Positions 24,006 through 36,046 are shown, numbered from the stretch's first letter. The stretch is 64,000 nucleotides of DNA from Pogostemon cablin (GCA_023678885.1 CM042987.1:30032927-30096926); one strand, 5' to 3'. Made by a program: numbers and translations. The notes: generated from the sequence alone by a model not told the origin.

Positions 24006-24874
24006 TGTAGGCACCTGAATTTTATTCCCTATTAAATAAAAATATAAGGCAAATTAATGCAATAATTATCAATTAATTATTTATTTATTAAGGAATTTAA
24101 ATAAATTAATTCCTAAAATAAATGAGTAAATAATTGATAATTGAGCCTTATCCAATCCAGCAAGTTTAATTAAAGGAGAAAAGCCCAACATATCTTTTAA
24201 ATGAGAAAATATCTCTCAAGTGGTTATTTTCTCTACATATAAATAATGACCTTCAGTCCTCATTCCAAAGACACAAAAAAACATCTGAAGACGCGCTTCT
24301 GAAGAGATAAAAAATACGAGCAGTGCTCCCTTGAGATCTTCAAGCATCTTCTTCAAGCATCTTCAAGTTAAGAACGGTATGCGATCAGAGATCAAGGTTT
24401 TAAGCCCCTCCAATCCGGCGTTCTTCCATCCAACTGCCTTCGGTCAGAGATCAAGGTGTCCAGCCCCTCCGATCCGGCGTTCTTCATATCAAATTCATCC
24501 AGCTGTCTCCGTGAAGTCAACGTTCTACCAAATTGAACGATATTCTTCATATCAAATTCATCCAGCAGTCTCCGTGAAGTCAACGTTCTACCAAATTGAA
24601 TGGCGTTCTTCACGACAAATCTTCAAGTCAACGTTCGATCCGAACAAAGGCTCGACACCTCCGGATAAATGTTTTAAAGTTTCAAGTCAATCCCGAGCAT
24701 GGACAAGCTTCATCCGAAGATCCTGCTCAGAAAGTTGATAAAGTCAAAGAAGTCAACTCAAGAGATGAATCAGAGGATAGCTAGAAGCTTACTCAAATTC
24801 TCAAGTTCAATCCATCTCGGATTATCATTATAATTTGTGTTTATTATTTAATAAATACAAAATTTATTGTTACA
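24006..24874 (+). mobile_element. Solo LTR of an LTR retrotransposon
   Basis: Begins tgtaggcacctg and ends attgttaca (TG...CA), with a near-perfect 5 bp duplication (gggac at 24001-24005, aggac at 24875-24879). It holds two short tandem repeats: about 59 bp (cagagatcaagg at 24386 and 24445) and about 63 bp (tcttcatatcaaattcatcc at 24481 and 24544). No internal domain or second LTR is nearby, as expected after LTR-LTR recombination. The long open frame at 24331-24738 is within the LTR and is not a gene. Confidence 0.7.
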
Positions 24875-24911
24875 AGGACACATGTCAGAATGCCCTATTT
24901 AAACTATATGA

Positions 24912-25792
24912 CTAGAGCCGGCAAAAATGGCCCGGCCTAACGGGCCGGCCCGTAGCTCGCCATATGTAGGCTGGGCCATTAAAAAGTAGGCCCGAAAAGA
25001 ATCGGACCGTTTTGGCCTGGCCCATCAAGCCCGGTGGGCCAAATGGCCCGGCCCGCCTTTGGCCCATTTTTATGGGCTTTTTTGGCCCGATCATTTTATT
25101 TATGTTTAATTTAATATTTAATTATAAATTATTTGTAATATTTGATTTATAAATTATATTTAAATAACTTAATGTTAAATATATAAAATAACTTTTTAAA
25201 ATAGTTATAATATTCAAATTATATACTGAATTTTCTATTTTATTTGAATATTTTGATTACTATATGATAGAAATAAAGTTAAGGCGAAGAAAAAAAATTA
25301 TATATATATATTTAATATTGTTGAAATTTTATATTATAATGTAATAAGTTAGATGCTAATAATATAATTTTAATCACATAATAATCGTGATTACTAATGT
25401 TAAATAGTTGCAATCCCGTTATTTAACAACTCTTAATTATACATTCAACCACTAATAATCAATTCTAATTTACTTGATTTAAAAATAATAATAATTAACT
25501 TGAATAGATTATTTACCGTTAATATCTAATTATAAATTTGAGAATAATATTCAATATTGACTAATATAATTATTATAGGTATTAAAGTAGTTAAATTTTA
25601 AATTATTTTTTAAATAAAAAATTTAAAAATAAATAAATATTAATGGGCTAAAATGGCCCGATGACTCGGTATGGGTTAGGTTGGGCCACAAAAAATAAGG
25701 CCCGCCAAGAATCGGGCCAAGCCCGGCCTGGCCCGCAAATGTACCTTGGCCCGGTACCGGCCCGGCCCGGCCCGGCCCATTTTCCGGCTCTA
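24912..25792. mobile_element. Non-autonomous hAT element
   Basis: A perfect 8 bp duplication tatatgac (24904-24911 and 25793-25800) flanks inverted ends tagagccggcaaaaatgg and, reversed, tagagccggaaaatgg. Both subterminal regions are packed with ggcccgg/ccgggcc words, the usual style of hAT transposase-binding sites, while the 500 bp middle is plain AT-rich DNA without an ORF. It was probably mobilised in trans. Confidence 0.92.
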
Positions 25793-25946
25793 TATATGAC
25801 ATCAATTTTGTCCTAATATTATAAATTCATCTATTTTGCCCACTTTTTCATTAAGTTTCCTGAATTACCCACACCCACTTACACATGTCAGAGGTTGTTT
25901 CTTGAAAATAAAAAAATAGTAGCATTGATATTTCAGAGAATTTTTG

Positions 25947-25948
<2 letters not shown>

Positions 25949-26004
<56 letters not shown>
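25949..26004. repeat. (AT)n microsatellite
   Basis: An uninterrupted run of about 28 at units. Confidence 0.97.
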
Positions 26005-26007
<3 letters not shown>

Positions 26008-26059
26008 TTGAAAAAATAAATTGTGAATAAGTTTACCGAATAATTATCCACAAATTATA

Positions 26060-26520
26060 TTCGGTGGACATTTTTATGGCTTGTCCATCGAATATAAAAA
26101 TGCATCAATATTGATAAAAAATATAAAAATAGATAATTATTAGTAGCAGACACACTATTTAAGGCTTAAATCATCAGCGGACATGCAAAATTAAAGCAAT
26201 TTCATCGGCGGACATACATTTTTAAAGACAATAAAAATATATAATTATAATTATTGCATAATTACAAATACTAACCTAACAAATAAATCATTTTAATAAT
26301 AATATTCTAATTAATTAAGGATATCACACACCAAACACATGTTATCTTAATATTTTTTAATTAACATGCAATTATATGCAATTTGATGATTAATTTTTCA
26401 GTGGACAAGCAATTCAAATGATCAATTTACCAGTAGGCATGCAATTACATATCAATCATCAGCGAACACACACTATTTAAGGTTTAAATCATCGACGGAT
26501 TAGATATTAATATTTTTTTA
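26060..26520. repeat. Inverted flank of the 26-36 kb repeat block
   Basis: This stretch reads in reverse orientation to 36060-36360. Reverse complement of 26330-26470 shares attgatatgtaattgcatgc, ggtaaattgatcatttgaat, and ttaagataacatgtgt with 36240-36355. It carries the same 'gcggacatgc / ttgtccgc' words as the satellite to its right. The block therefore has inverted outer arms. Confidence 0.75.
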
Positions 26521-27075
26521 TTATATTTTTTAATATTTAGGATATTAGAATATTATTTAGGATATTTAAGTTTAGGAGATTCCCTAATTTTTAGTATTAG
26601 TCTATGAGTTGAATGAATATATGGATTTTTTTTAATTATTTTTTTGAATAGTAAAATCTTTTAGATAATGAGATGTATTTGAAAATTGTAATAATAGAGT
26701 GATATATCATTTTTAATTGATGTCTAAGCGGTAAAAAAATAAATGAATTTTATTATTTAAAAATTCATATATAATTAATAAGTCTGCTGATGTATTTGTT
26801 GCATAATTACAGATATTAACATAACAAATAAATTATTTTAATAAAAAAGTATAAAATCCTAGTTTTAACATGCAATTATTATATGCAATTTAAGCATTAA
26901 TTTATCGAGAACAATCATGAATTTACCAGCGCACATGCAATTACTATCCATATATAATAGTTTTTTTATTATTTTATTTAATTGAACATGAAATGTAAAA
27001 ATATAAAATAAAATAAAAAAGTTATACATAAGTGGACAAGAATCCTTTTTATTTTTTCTGCAGTCGGAGATTCAC

Positions 27076-27381
27076 TAATAATTATAATTAAAATGGTGTA
27101 CCCCACCATTAGGGGCCCCCACCGTCCCTGCCCTGGGGATTGGTGGAGGAGGTAAATCGCAGGATGTGCCTCAAGTGGCTTATAGGGAGGGCTCACTGTT
27201 AAACTTGTGCTTGCAAGGGGCCAAATCCATGCCAAAGGCAGGATTCGAACCCCCACCCTGCAGCAACCAAGCTCAGCTGGAAGGCCTTTCCACCCTCCTC
27301 TCTACCACTTGAGCTATGCCTGGGGCTTTTGGCTAAGATCAAGTGTAGTATCTGTTCTTATCAGTTTAATAATTATAATTA
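27076..27381 (-). mobile_element. tRNA-derived SINE joined to a U2 snRNA fragment
   Basis: Unit 27091-27366 is flanked by a 15 bp direct repeat, taataattataatta (27076-27090 and 27367-27381), which is typical of target-primed insertion. On the minus strand the SINE begins gccccaggcatagctcaag (A box tagctcaagtgg), has a B box ggttcgaatcc about 75 bases in, and runs to about 27091. On its 5' side, in the opposite orientation, lies a fragment of U2 snRNA (27326-27371). Both parts lie inside the same duplication, so they went in together. Confidence 0.85.
27326..27371 (+). ncRNA. U2 snRNA 5' fragment (not a functional gene)
   Basis: Plus strand cttttggctaagatcaagtg, tagtatctgttcttatcagt and ttaata together match nucleotides roughly 15-60 of plant U2 snRNA as I know it, including the gtagta branch-point recognition sequence. 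The first 14 bases, everything after about nucleotide 60 (Sm site, 3' stem-loops), and any upstream sequence element/TATA promoter are missing. It is a retroposed piece attached to the SINE. Confidence 0.88.
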
Positions 27382-27399
27382 TGATAACATGAGTACAGT

Positions 27400-29131
27400 A
27401 TGTGATATTCTTAATTAATTAGGATATCATTTTTTTTATTAAAATAATTTATTTGTTAAATTAGTATTTGTATTTATGCATAAAAATATAATTATCTATA
27501 TTTATTGTGTTTAAATATGTGTATTCGTCAATGAAATCATGCCTTGAATACCTTGTTTGCCGATAATTAAAGCTCTAAATAGCATGTTCGCTAATGTAAT
27601 TAATATGCAATTGCATATCCGCCAATAAAATCATTTTTAAATTGCTTGTCCGCCGCGTGTTCGCAGATGTAATTGATATGCACTAGCAATTATAAGGATA
27701 ACCTGTGTACTGTGTGATATTCTTAATTAATTAGATATTATTTTTTTGTTAAATAATTTATTTGTTACGTTTGTAATTATGCAAAAATTATAATTATATA
27801 TATTTATCGTCTTTAAATATGTATGTTCGTTAATGAAATCATGCCTTGAATACCTTGTCCGCCGATAATTGAAGCTCTAAATAGCGTGTTCGCTAATGTA
27901 ATTGATATGCAATTGCATGTCCGCCAATAAAATCATTCTTAAATAACTTGTCCGCCAATAAAATTATTCTTAAATTACTTGTCCGTCAATGTAATTGATA
28001 TGCACTAACAATTATAATTAGGATAACATGTGTACAGTGTGTGATATTCTTTTTTTTATTAAAATAATTTATTTGTTACGTTAATATTTGTATTTATGCA
28101 AAAAAATATAATATTTATTGTCTTTAAATATGTATGTTCTTCAATGAAATCATGCATTGAATACCTTGTCCGCCGATAATTGAAGCTCTAAATAGCTTGT
28201 CCGCTAATGTAATTGATATGCAATTGCATGTCCGTCAATAAAATCATTCTTAAATTGCTTGTCCGCCGCGTGTTCGCTGATGTAATTGATATGCAATTGC
28301 ATGTCCGCCAATAAAATCATTCTTAAATGGCTTGTCCGCCGCGTGTTCGCTGATGTAATTGATATGCACTAACAATTATAATTAGGATAATGTAAGTACA
28401 GTGTGTGATATTCTTATTTAATTAGGATATAATTTATTTTATTAAAATAATTTATTTGTAATGTTTGTAGTTATGCAAAAATTATAATTATCTATATTTA
28501 TTTTCTTTAAATATGTATGTTCGTCAATGAAATCATGCCTTGAATACCTTGTCCGCCGATAATTGAAGCTCTAAACAGCATGTCCACTGATGTAATTGAT
28601 ATGCAATTGCATGTCCGCCAATAAAATTATTCTTAAATTGCTTGTCGGCCGTGTGTCCGCTGATGTAATTAATATGCACTAACAATTATAATTAGGATAA
28701 CGTGAGTACAGTGTGTGATATTCTTATATAATTTTTTTTTTAAAATAATTTATTTGTAACGTTAGTAATTATGCACAAATTATAATTGTCTATATTTATT
28801 TTCTATATAATTTTTTTATTAAAATAATTTATTTGTAACGTTAGTAATTATGCACAAATTATAATTGTCTATATTTATTTTCTTTAAATATGTATGCTCG
28901 TCAATGAAATCATGCCTTGAATACCTTGTCCGCCGATAATTGATGCTCTAAACAGCGTGTCCGCTGATGTAATTGATATGCAATTGCATGTCCGTCAATA
29001 AAATTATTCTTAAATTGCTTGTCGGCCGTGTGTCCGCTGATGTAATTAATATGCACTAACAATTATAATTAGGATAACGTGAGTACAGTGTGTGATATTC
29101 TTATATAATTTTTTATTAAAATAATTTATTC
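27400..29131. repeat. Satellite-like tandem array, units of about 300-380 bp
   Basis: Units recur with the landmarks gccttgaataccttgtccgc, cgataattgaagctctaaa, gatgtaattgatatgcaatt, gcatgtccgccaataaaa, taacaattataattagga and gtgtgtgatattctt. The 'gaatacctt' landmark falls at about 27546, 27846, 28159, 28540 and 28918, plus 36131 beyond the inserted element. Spacing is about 300, 313, 381 and 378. A short internal duplication (28740-28800 / 28807-28870) explains one longer unit. No ORF. Confidence 0.88.
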
Positions 29132-29136
29132 GTATT

Positions 29137-30864
29137 TGATTAGCCATAGTTTAGTGGAGAATGACCAATTCAAGAAATTATCGAACCACAGGGAGGAAGG
29201 TACTAGGGTCTAAGCGATCTCGTGTTTGTCATAGTATTATAGAGATGAACGAGAAGGGGAGATAATCAAGAAATGACAATAAAATAAATGGATAGATGAA
29301 TAGGAGATGAATGAATGAGCCAAGTAGATAGAGATGAGACTAGCAATACTTAAAGCATGGAAAATCTAGGTATCATGCAATGAATTCATATGTGTAATGG
29401 GAAAAAAGCTAAGGGCCAACACTAAGATCACCTAAACTCCCTCTCGGAATGAATAGGATATGGAATGACATTCATTGGATTGGTTCTCACTCAAACAATT
29501 CCAACTAGGTACTAAGCTTGAAATGAGAGTCCCTTCACATAATCTATTGACTTCTCAATCTAATAAATGATATGTTCTATCAAAGGGTTCTAAACTATGA
29601 AGGACTTCTCAATCTCTTCACAATCTATAATGCACATGAAGTGTTTGATGAAATGATTCACTTAATTATCCTAAATATGCAATTGACTTCTCAATCTAAT
29701 CACATGCTTAAAACAATTAAACACACAAATAATCATAAATCTCAAGATCTAAAGCATCAATGATAGAAAATCAATTAACCCAATCAACATAATCATTCAA
29801 TTGCAAAATACCAAAAATTATCCAACACAATTCATATTGCTAATCTCACAAGGGAGATTAGCCTCTCATATCCATAAGAAAATTAACATAGACATTAAAT
29901 TCCTTACAAAACATGATAAACAATAGGTTTCAATACAAAGTGTAGATGAAAACTCCCTTGGATGTCTCCAATGGTGATCTTCTTCTTCCCCTTACAATTC
30001 ACCTCTCTTCCTTGCTTCTCTACTACTTAGATGGAGGATTTGATGGTTGGATCAAGGTAGATGGGTGGATGAAGAATGGATGAAGATGATGGTGGAAAAT
30101 GGAAGAAATGGTGTGTGAGGTGTGTGTAGAAGGTGTAGATCTGATCCCCACTGATATTTACACTCCAAAATGGGTGTTTTTACCCCTTGGAACCTTCTAG
30201 AACACATTCTAATCATAAAATGACTTTGGGCCGAGCATGGGTCGAATTCGGGTCGAATTCGGGTCGGTGCAGCGCAGTCTCACCGTTTCGCGCATAACTT
30301 CCACATCCGATCTCCAATTTGAGTAATTCTTGCGCTCACGCGATCCTCTTTTCATTGGCTTTCTATCCATATAAAGATCTGACAAAATATCTAATATTTG
30401 AAGGTGTAACAAGTCATACAAAGTAGCACAACCATGCTGAGTAGAAACAGCCTGCGCGACGTCACCATTTTAATCATAACTTTCTCGTTTGGGCTCGGAT
30501 TGAAGTGTTTCTTATACCAAAACGATCCTCTTTTATGTGGCTTTCCAACCATATATCACATTTCTTGTTTTGAGCTCCACAAGAGTACAGAAAAATTACA
30601 CAAGTTGGACGTGCGTTTTTCAGCATTTTGCTTAATTTGACTCATTTTCCCTCGTTTCAACTCCGAATTAAGCTTCGTTTTTTCCCAAATTTTCCTTCTC
30701 GCGTCTAGAATCCATTTTTACCTGGAAATCATACATTTAAGCTTATTCTCACACATTTCCATAAAAACACAAAACACAACCAAATAGAACATAAAATACG
30801 GATAAAATAATACGAAAACACATATAAAAAGACACTAAAATCTAGGTGAAAATATCACTCATCA
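29137..30864 (-). repeat. 3' LTR of the Gypsy-type element
   Basis: In element orientation this is the downstream LTR, directly after the polypurine tract. It begins tgatgagtgatatt and ends ggctaatca. Short open frames inside it (29572-29763, 30434-30640) are repeated identically in the other LTR and are not genes. Confidence 0.93.
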
Positions 30865-30877
30865 CACCCCCAAACTT
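30865..30877 (-). other. Polypurine tract
   Basis: Minus strand aagtttgggggtg, immediately before the LTR start tgatgag. It is the expected site for plus-strand DNA priming. Confidence 0.85.
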
Positions 30878-32972
30878 AAAGTGTTGTGCGTCCTCGCACA
30901 ACGAAATGATAAACCAAGGAGAGTGATATTCACCTAAGAAAAGACTAAACGAACATAAGTAATAATACACCAATAATAATAAGAATTACAAACTATGCTA
31001 AGGCATCCTACAACATTAGATTTATGATATGAGAAATTAACAAGTTCAATCAAAAGAGAATAAGGTGCAATATAGTCCCTTTTAGTCTAAGCCTCACAAT
31101 GGATATTGATGTCTCTCAACACTCTTTTGAAATAGGGTAAATCACACTCATTAATCGATTGGCTCGACTCGCTATAAGCTTGCTCGCGGACTATATTCAC
31201 AAACCACCAAAGTTTCAATCAATGATCAAAAAGGTCTTTCATTAAGGATGTAATGATAGGCTCTTTGGTAGGGTATGGAAGATATGGATAATAGTGTCTA
31301 AACAAGTGTAAGTAATCGAAGAGATGATCAACTTCCTCAACTTCTCCACTTTTCTTTCTTCCTTTCTTGTCTTTGGTACTCACAAGCTCTACTCATCAAC
31401 TTTCCTTGGATTTCGTGAGCTTCTTATGATTCATGCTTCCTTCTTTGGATTTTTAAGTACTTGAGCATATTATTGTTGCTTTGCTCATATTTCTTGTTTT
31501 GAGGTTGCATGTTCATTATTGTTGGTACTCTTTTCATCCTTTTTCTTGCTTGTTACCATTTCCTTTCCTTTCTTTTTTTGTTATCTCATCAAACCTTACT
31601 AGCTACCATCTCCTCAATCACCCACACAAAGGATATATATGTAAGGCTTAAGTGGGTAATCATGGCTTGTAATGTGCTAAATTCACAATAAAAAGGCTTA
31701 AAGGCTCAAAATGGTTAACTAGGGATGATGTACATGGTAGGAAAATATATGGCAATGACTATAATAACAAGGATGGCCTTAGATCATGTCACTAATCTCC
31801 ACTAATTGGGCTCGTTCCTATAGTCCTTGAGCAAATTCTAGCTTATCAAACACAACCAATCCTCTCATGAAGAAAAATACCATGTATGCACGGTTGAGGC
31901 TCAAACGGTCACAAGCTTGTGCTCGGACCTTAAGAAACTTATTACACCACATCCATCTCAAAATTGAACAAGTTAAGTAAAACATGTCACAATTCGAAAG
32001 TGTAGAGATTCTTAATCATAACTTGTCATCACTTACTACCACAACATATCACCACTCATGTTCAAAAATGACTCACAACATCCCAAAACAAACCTCCAAA
32101 CATACCAAGACAAAAATAAGAAAACACACAAAACATAAAATAAAGACTCAACAAACAATAAACAAAACAAAAACACATAACATGCAAGAATAAAAATCAC
32201 TATCATTAAACAATGAAGCACACATTCTATATCATCCATGATCAATTAAGCTCACAAGTATCCCCATCTTTGATTGAAAATTGAAATCCTAAATTACGGA
32301 AGTAAACATCCCAAAACATAACACATGAAGTAGCATGCTAATCACATCACTCCAAATCAACATAAATTTATGCTAAGCAAATAGAAGAGATGAGATGTAA
32401 AGCGAACTCCCTTAGAAAGGCATTTGGTAGTGGAAATGGTTGACACGGGCTTCCGGATTGAATGCAAAATGAATCTCGACTTGATCTCCGGGCTCAATTC
32501 GTGCTTCCACTACACTTCATTCATGCTCAACAACTCATCAAAAATATTAGCTCAACAATATCATTAAAAATATGGATTATCATGCACTTCAACACGACCA
32601 ATCATATCAAAATCAAACCAAACTCATGAGAAAAATTTTAAAATTTTAGCTCAAAAATACGAAAAGTATATGCTTTCAAGACAAAGTATGTCACACAACG
32701 CCATATCCCCCCAAACTTAAATTGAAACAAGAGTTTCGAGGTAAGTTTGCAAAAAGTTGTGTGACTTACTATCACATTTCAAATCAAGCACTCTTCGTGT
32801 CTTCAATACGCGTATTCCTCACAAGCACAATCAACCTACATGCCAAAAATGCAAGAAATAACAAATCCACAATCCTTATTGAAAGCATTAAATAAAGCAA
32901 TAAAGATAATGATGGGTTGCCTCCCATCGAGCGCTAAGTTTAACGTCTTCAAGCCGGACGATAGTCTTTAGC
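30878..32972 (-). other. Non-coding internal region of the Gypsy-type element
   Basis: About 2.1 kb between the ORF stop and the polypurine tract. No frame longer than about 70 codons and no recognisable pol motif (no YVDD-, DSGA- or HHCC-like pattern seen). The part nearest the ORF (32890-32960) has the word gggttgcctcccatcgagcg, a type of sequence I associate with the 3' non-coding regions of large plant Gypsy elements. Confidence 0.65.
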
Positions 32973-34172
32973 TCATGGTGGTCTTGAATAGTCCTTAGGC
33001 ACTATCATAGGTTTCTTCTTGAAGTAGTGCCTTGTGCTCTCCCGTTCAACCACTAGAACGGTTCCCTTCTTGTTAAATAGCTCAAGCAATTGTTCTCCGA
33101 AGGCGTTCTTCACAAGAAATGGCCCTTTCCACTTGTTCCACTTCTTCCATGGAGCTCTATGTGAATTTTGAACTTCAACCACATCCCCCGGTAAGAATTC
33201 GGGCATTGACAAGTGTTGGTGCCCTCTTGCAACCTTTTTCCTACAATCACCAAATAAATTTTTATCAATGAAATCATGGAAGTTCTTAAGAGAATTTGAA
33301 ATTTCAATAGAATGAGAAGGTTTTGGCTTGTGGGGAGTAGAATCCATGATCTTAGTTTCCGGAGGTTTCCTTTCTTCCATAATGGCATGAATCTCTTTTT
33401 GATTTTGAATCTTGACTTTCTCTACCATCTCTTCAAGAGACTCGACAAATCTATCGAATTCCTCCGTCAACTCTTCTTTCAACTCTTTAGCTTTCACCCA
33501 CTTGGGCACCCTTTCTCTCTTTTCCTTCATAACCTTATCAAACCTTTCTAAACCATCCTCTTTTCGATCTTTAATGGCCATGCATAGATTCGTTCCGGAG
33601 GTAGAAGGCTTGTTGTTCTCAACGGTGGATACAACTTGACTAACTTGGTGCTCAATGGAATCTAATCTAGCACCGAATGCTACTATTGCACTTGTCACCC
33701 TGTCACACCAATTTCCGATTCGATCCATCCAAGCTTCATTATACTTACTCTCCTTCTCCATGCGCTCCATAATCTTTTCGATCAACTCATTTCTAAGCTT
33801 CTCTCTATAGTCAAGTTGGGCGGAATAAGAGGTGTTGGAGTCTTGAAAATCGCCCCATAGATGTGGTTGATTTCCATCTTGATTTCTAGAAAAATTTCCT
33901 TGAAAACCATCTTCCACACCTTGAGGGTATACTTGATGATGCATTTGATGAGGAACTCCCAAATTCTCATAACCTTGTTGTTGGAATTGCATATCTTGTA
34001 CTCCGTAATCCGGTTGCAAATTAGGTTCACCATTTGGCATTTGAAATCTTTGAAAATTTCCTTGTGTGTTCATAACGGAATGAACACTTCTATTCACCAT
34101 ATCTCGAAGAGTATCCATGTAGCTCATATTTTTGGGGTTGCTCTCCTTCTTCTTCCTTCTCAAGGTATGCAC
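32973..34172 (-). CDS. Gag-like / integrase-C-terminal-like chimeric ORF of the LTR element
   Basis: A 399-residue intact frame, the element's only ORF. Residues 1-30 are basic. 35-115 are rich in Gln, Asn, Gly and aromatic residues, like the linker of plant Gypsy Gag proteins. 120-185 (REKLRNELIEKIMERMEKES ... DSIEHQVSQV) are coiled-coil-like. 200-270 are dense in Lys/Glu. 325-385 (LPGDVVEVQNSHRAPW, KWKGPFLVKNAFGEQLLEL, VERESTRHYF) resemble the C-terminal GPF/Y-type tail of Gypsy integrases. There is no CCHC knuckle and no enzyme active site. On the minus strand tttcttttatag precedes gtgcatacc near the ATG, an acceptor-like signal, so the mRNA may be spliced and the true start may differ. 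The intact frame in a young element suggests selection or very recent origin. Confidence 0.8.
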   Translation of the reverse strand: MHTLRRKKKESNPKNMSYMDTLRDMVNRSVHSVMNTQGNFQRFQMPNGEPNLQPDYGVQDMQFQQQGYENLGVPHQMHHQVYPQGVEDGFQGNFSRNQDGNQPHLWGDFQDSNTSYSAQLDYREKLRNELIEKIMERMEKESKYNEAWMDRIGNWCDRVTSAIVAFGARLDSIEHQVSQVVSTVENNKPSTSGTNLCMAIKDRKEDGLERFDKVMKEKRERVPKWVKAKELKEELTEEFDRFVESLEEMVEKVKIQNQKEIHAIMEERKPPETKIMDSTPHKPKPSHSIEISNSLKNFHDFIDKNLFGDCRKKVARGHQHLSMPEFLPGDVVEVQNSHRAPWKKWNKWKGPFLVKNAFGEQLLELFNKKGTVLVVERESTRHYFKKKPMIVPKDYSRPP

Positions 34173-34298
34173 CTATAAAAGAAAGAAAAATTAGAACAAA
34201 ATTTTCCAAAGCAAAAATAAGATGCAAAAAAATAAAAAAAATGTCCTTATTAAGACCACTCTAAACAATCCTTCGTCAAATTATTAGCGACCGTTACC

Positions 34299-34316
34299 TC
34301 CCCGGCAACGGCGCCA
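34299..34316 (-). other. Primer-binding site of the Gypsy-type element
   Basis: Minus strand tggcgccgttgccgggga, two bases after the LTR end. This PBS is known from Ogre/Tat-type and related plant Gypsy elements (tRNA-Arg type, from memory). It supports the minus orientation and the Gypsy assignment. Confidence 0.85.
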
Positions 34317-34318
34317 TT

Positions 34319-36046
34319 TGATTAGCCATAGTTTAGTGGAGAATGACCAATTCAAGAAATTATCGAACCACAGGGAGGAAGGTACTAGGGTCTAAGCGAT
34401 CTCGTGTTTGTCATAGTATTATAGAGATGAACGAGAAGGGGAGATAATCAAGAAATGACAATAAAATAAATGGATAGATGAATAGGAGATGAATGAATGA
34501 GCCAAGTAGATAGAGATGAGACTAGCAATACTTAAAGCATGGAAAATCTAGGTATCATGCAATGAATTCATATGTGTAATGGGAAAAAAGCTAAGGGCCA
34601 ACACTAAGATCACCTAAACTCCCTCTCGGAATGAATAGGATATGGAATGACATTCATTGGATTGGTTCTCACTCAAACAATTCCAACTAGGTACTAAGCT
34701 TGAAATGAGAGTCCCTTCACATAATCTATTGACTTCTCAATCTAATAAATGATATGTTCTATCAAAGGGTTCTAAACTATGAAGGACTTCTCAATCTCTT
34801 CACAATCTATAATGCACATGAAGTGTTTGATGAAATGATTCACTTAATTATCCTAAATATGCAATTGACTTCTCAATCTAATCACATGCTTAAAACAATT
34901 AAACACACAAATAATCATAAATCTCAAGATCTAAAGCATCAATGATAGAAAATCAATTAACCCAATCAACATAATCATTCAATTGCAAAATACCAAAAAT
35001 TATCCAACACAATTCATATTGCTAATCTCACAAGGGAGATTAGCCTCTCATATCCATAAGAAAATTAACATAGACATTAAATTCCTTACAAAACATGATA
35101 AACAATAGGTTTCAATACAAAGTGTAGATGAAAACTCCCTTGGATGTCTCCAATGGTGATCTTCTTCTTCCCCTTACAATTCACCTCTCTTCCTTGCTTC
35201 TCTACTACTTAGATGGAGGATTTGATGGTTGGATCAAGGTAGATGGGTGGATGAAGAATGGATGAAGATGATGGTGGAAAATGGAAGAAATGGTGTGTGA
35301 GGTGTGTGTAGAAGGTGTAGATCTGATCCCCACTGATATTTACACTCCAAAATGGGTGTTTTTACCCCTTGGAACCTTCTAGAACACATTCTAATCATAA
35401 AATGACTTTGGGCCGAGCATGGGTCGAATTCGGGTCAAGTTCGGGTCGGTGCAGCGCAGTCTCACCGTTTCGCGCATAACTTCCACATCCGATCTCCAAT
35501 TTGAGTAATTCTTGCGCTCACGCGATCCTCTTTTCATTGGCTTTCTATCCATATAAAGATCTGACAAAATATCTAATATTTGAAGGTGTAACAAGTCATA
35601 CAAAGTAGCACAACCATGCTGAGTAGAAACAGCCTGCGCGACGTCACCATTTTAATCATAACTTTCTCGTTTGGGCTCGGATTGAAGTGTTTCTTATACC
35701 AAAACGATCCTCTTTTATGTGGCTTTCCAACCATATATCACATTTCTTGTTTTGAGCTCCACAAGAGTACAGAAAAATTACACAAGTTGGACGTGCGTTT
35801 TTCAGCATTTTGCTTAATTTGACTCATTTTCCCTCGTTTCAACTCCGAATTAAGCTTCGTTTTTTCCCAAATTTTCCTTCTCGCGTCTAGAATCCATTTT
35901 TACCTGGAAATCATACATTTAAGCTTATTCTCACACATTTCCATAAAAACACAAAACACAACCAAATAGAACATAAAATACGGATAAAATAATACGAAAA
36001 CACATATAAAAAGACACTAAAATCTAGGTGAAAATATCACTCATCA
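34319..36046 (-). repeat. 5' LTR of the Gypsy-type element
   Basis: Upstream LTR in element orientation, next to the PBS. Same length as its partner, with only two differing bases seen. Confidence 0.93.

Larger units (their letters stand above)
29137..36046 (-). mobile_element. Young non-autonomous Gypsy-type LTR element with a single ORF
   Basis: 6910 bp. The LTRs, 29137-30864 and 34319-36046, are both exactly 1728 bp, and I found only two differing bases (30255/35437 and 30257/35439). On the minus strand the order is LTR (tgatgagtgatattttc ... tatggctaatca), PBS, one 399-codon ORF, about 2.1 kb of non-coding DNA, polypurine tract, LTR. Protease, reverse transcriptase, RNase H and integrase core are all absent. 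The flanks are gtatt (29132-29136) and gtaac (36047-36051), not a clean duplication. It sits inside the satellite array. The near-identical LTRs mean a recent insertion, so a competent partner probably exists or existed recently in the genome. Confidence 0.92.

Noticed and set aside
24331..24738. A 135-codon frame with repeated peptide stretches
   Set aside because: It lies within a solo LTR and its repeats come from 59 and 63 bp tandem DNA repeats; no family resemblance.
27095..27327. tRNA gene
   Set aside because: A and B boxes are present but no cloverleaf with acceptor stem follows; the unit is 230+ bp with target duplications, so it is a SINE.
27326..27371. Functional U2 snRNA gene
   Set aside because: Only about 46 of roughly 195 nucleotides are present and there is no snRNA promoter or Sm site.
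33312..34178. Several plus-strand frames of 75-105 codons
   Set aside because: They are shadows of the 399-codon minus-strand ORF of the Gypsy-type element.
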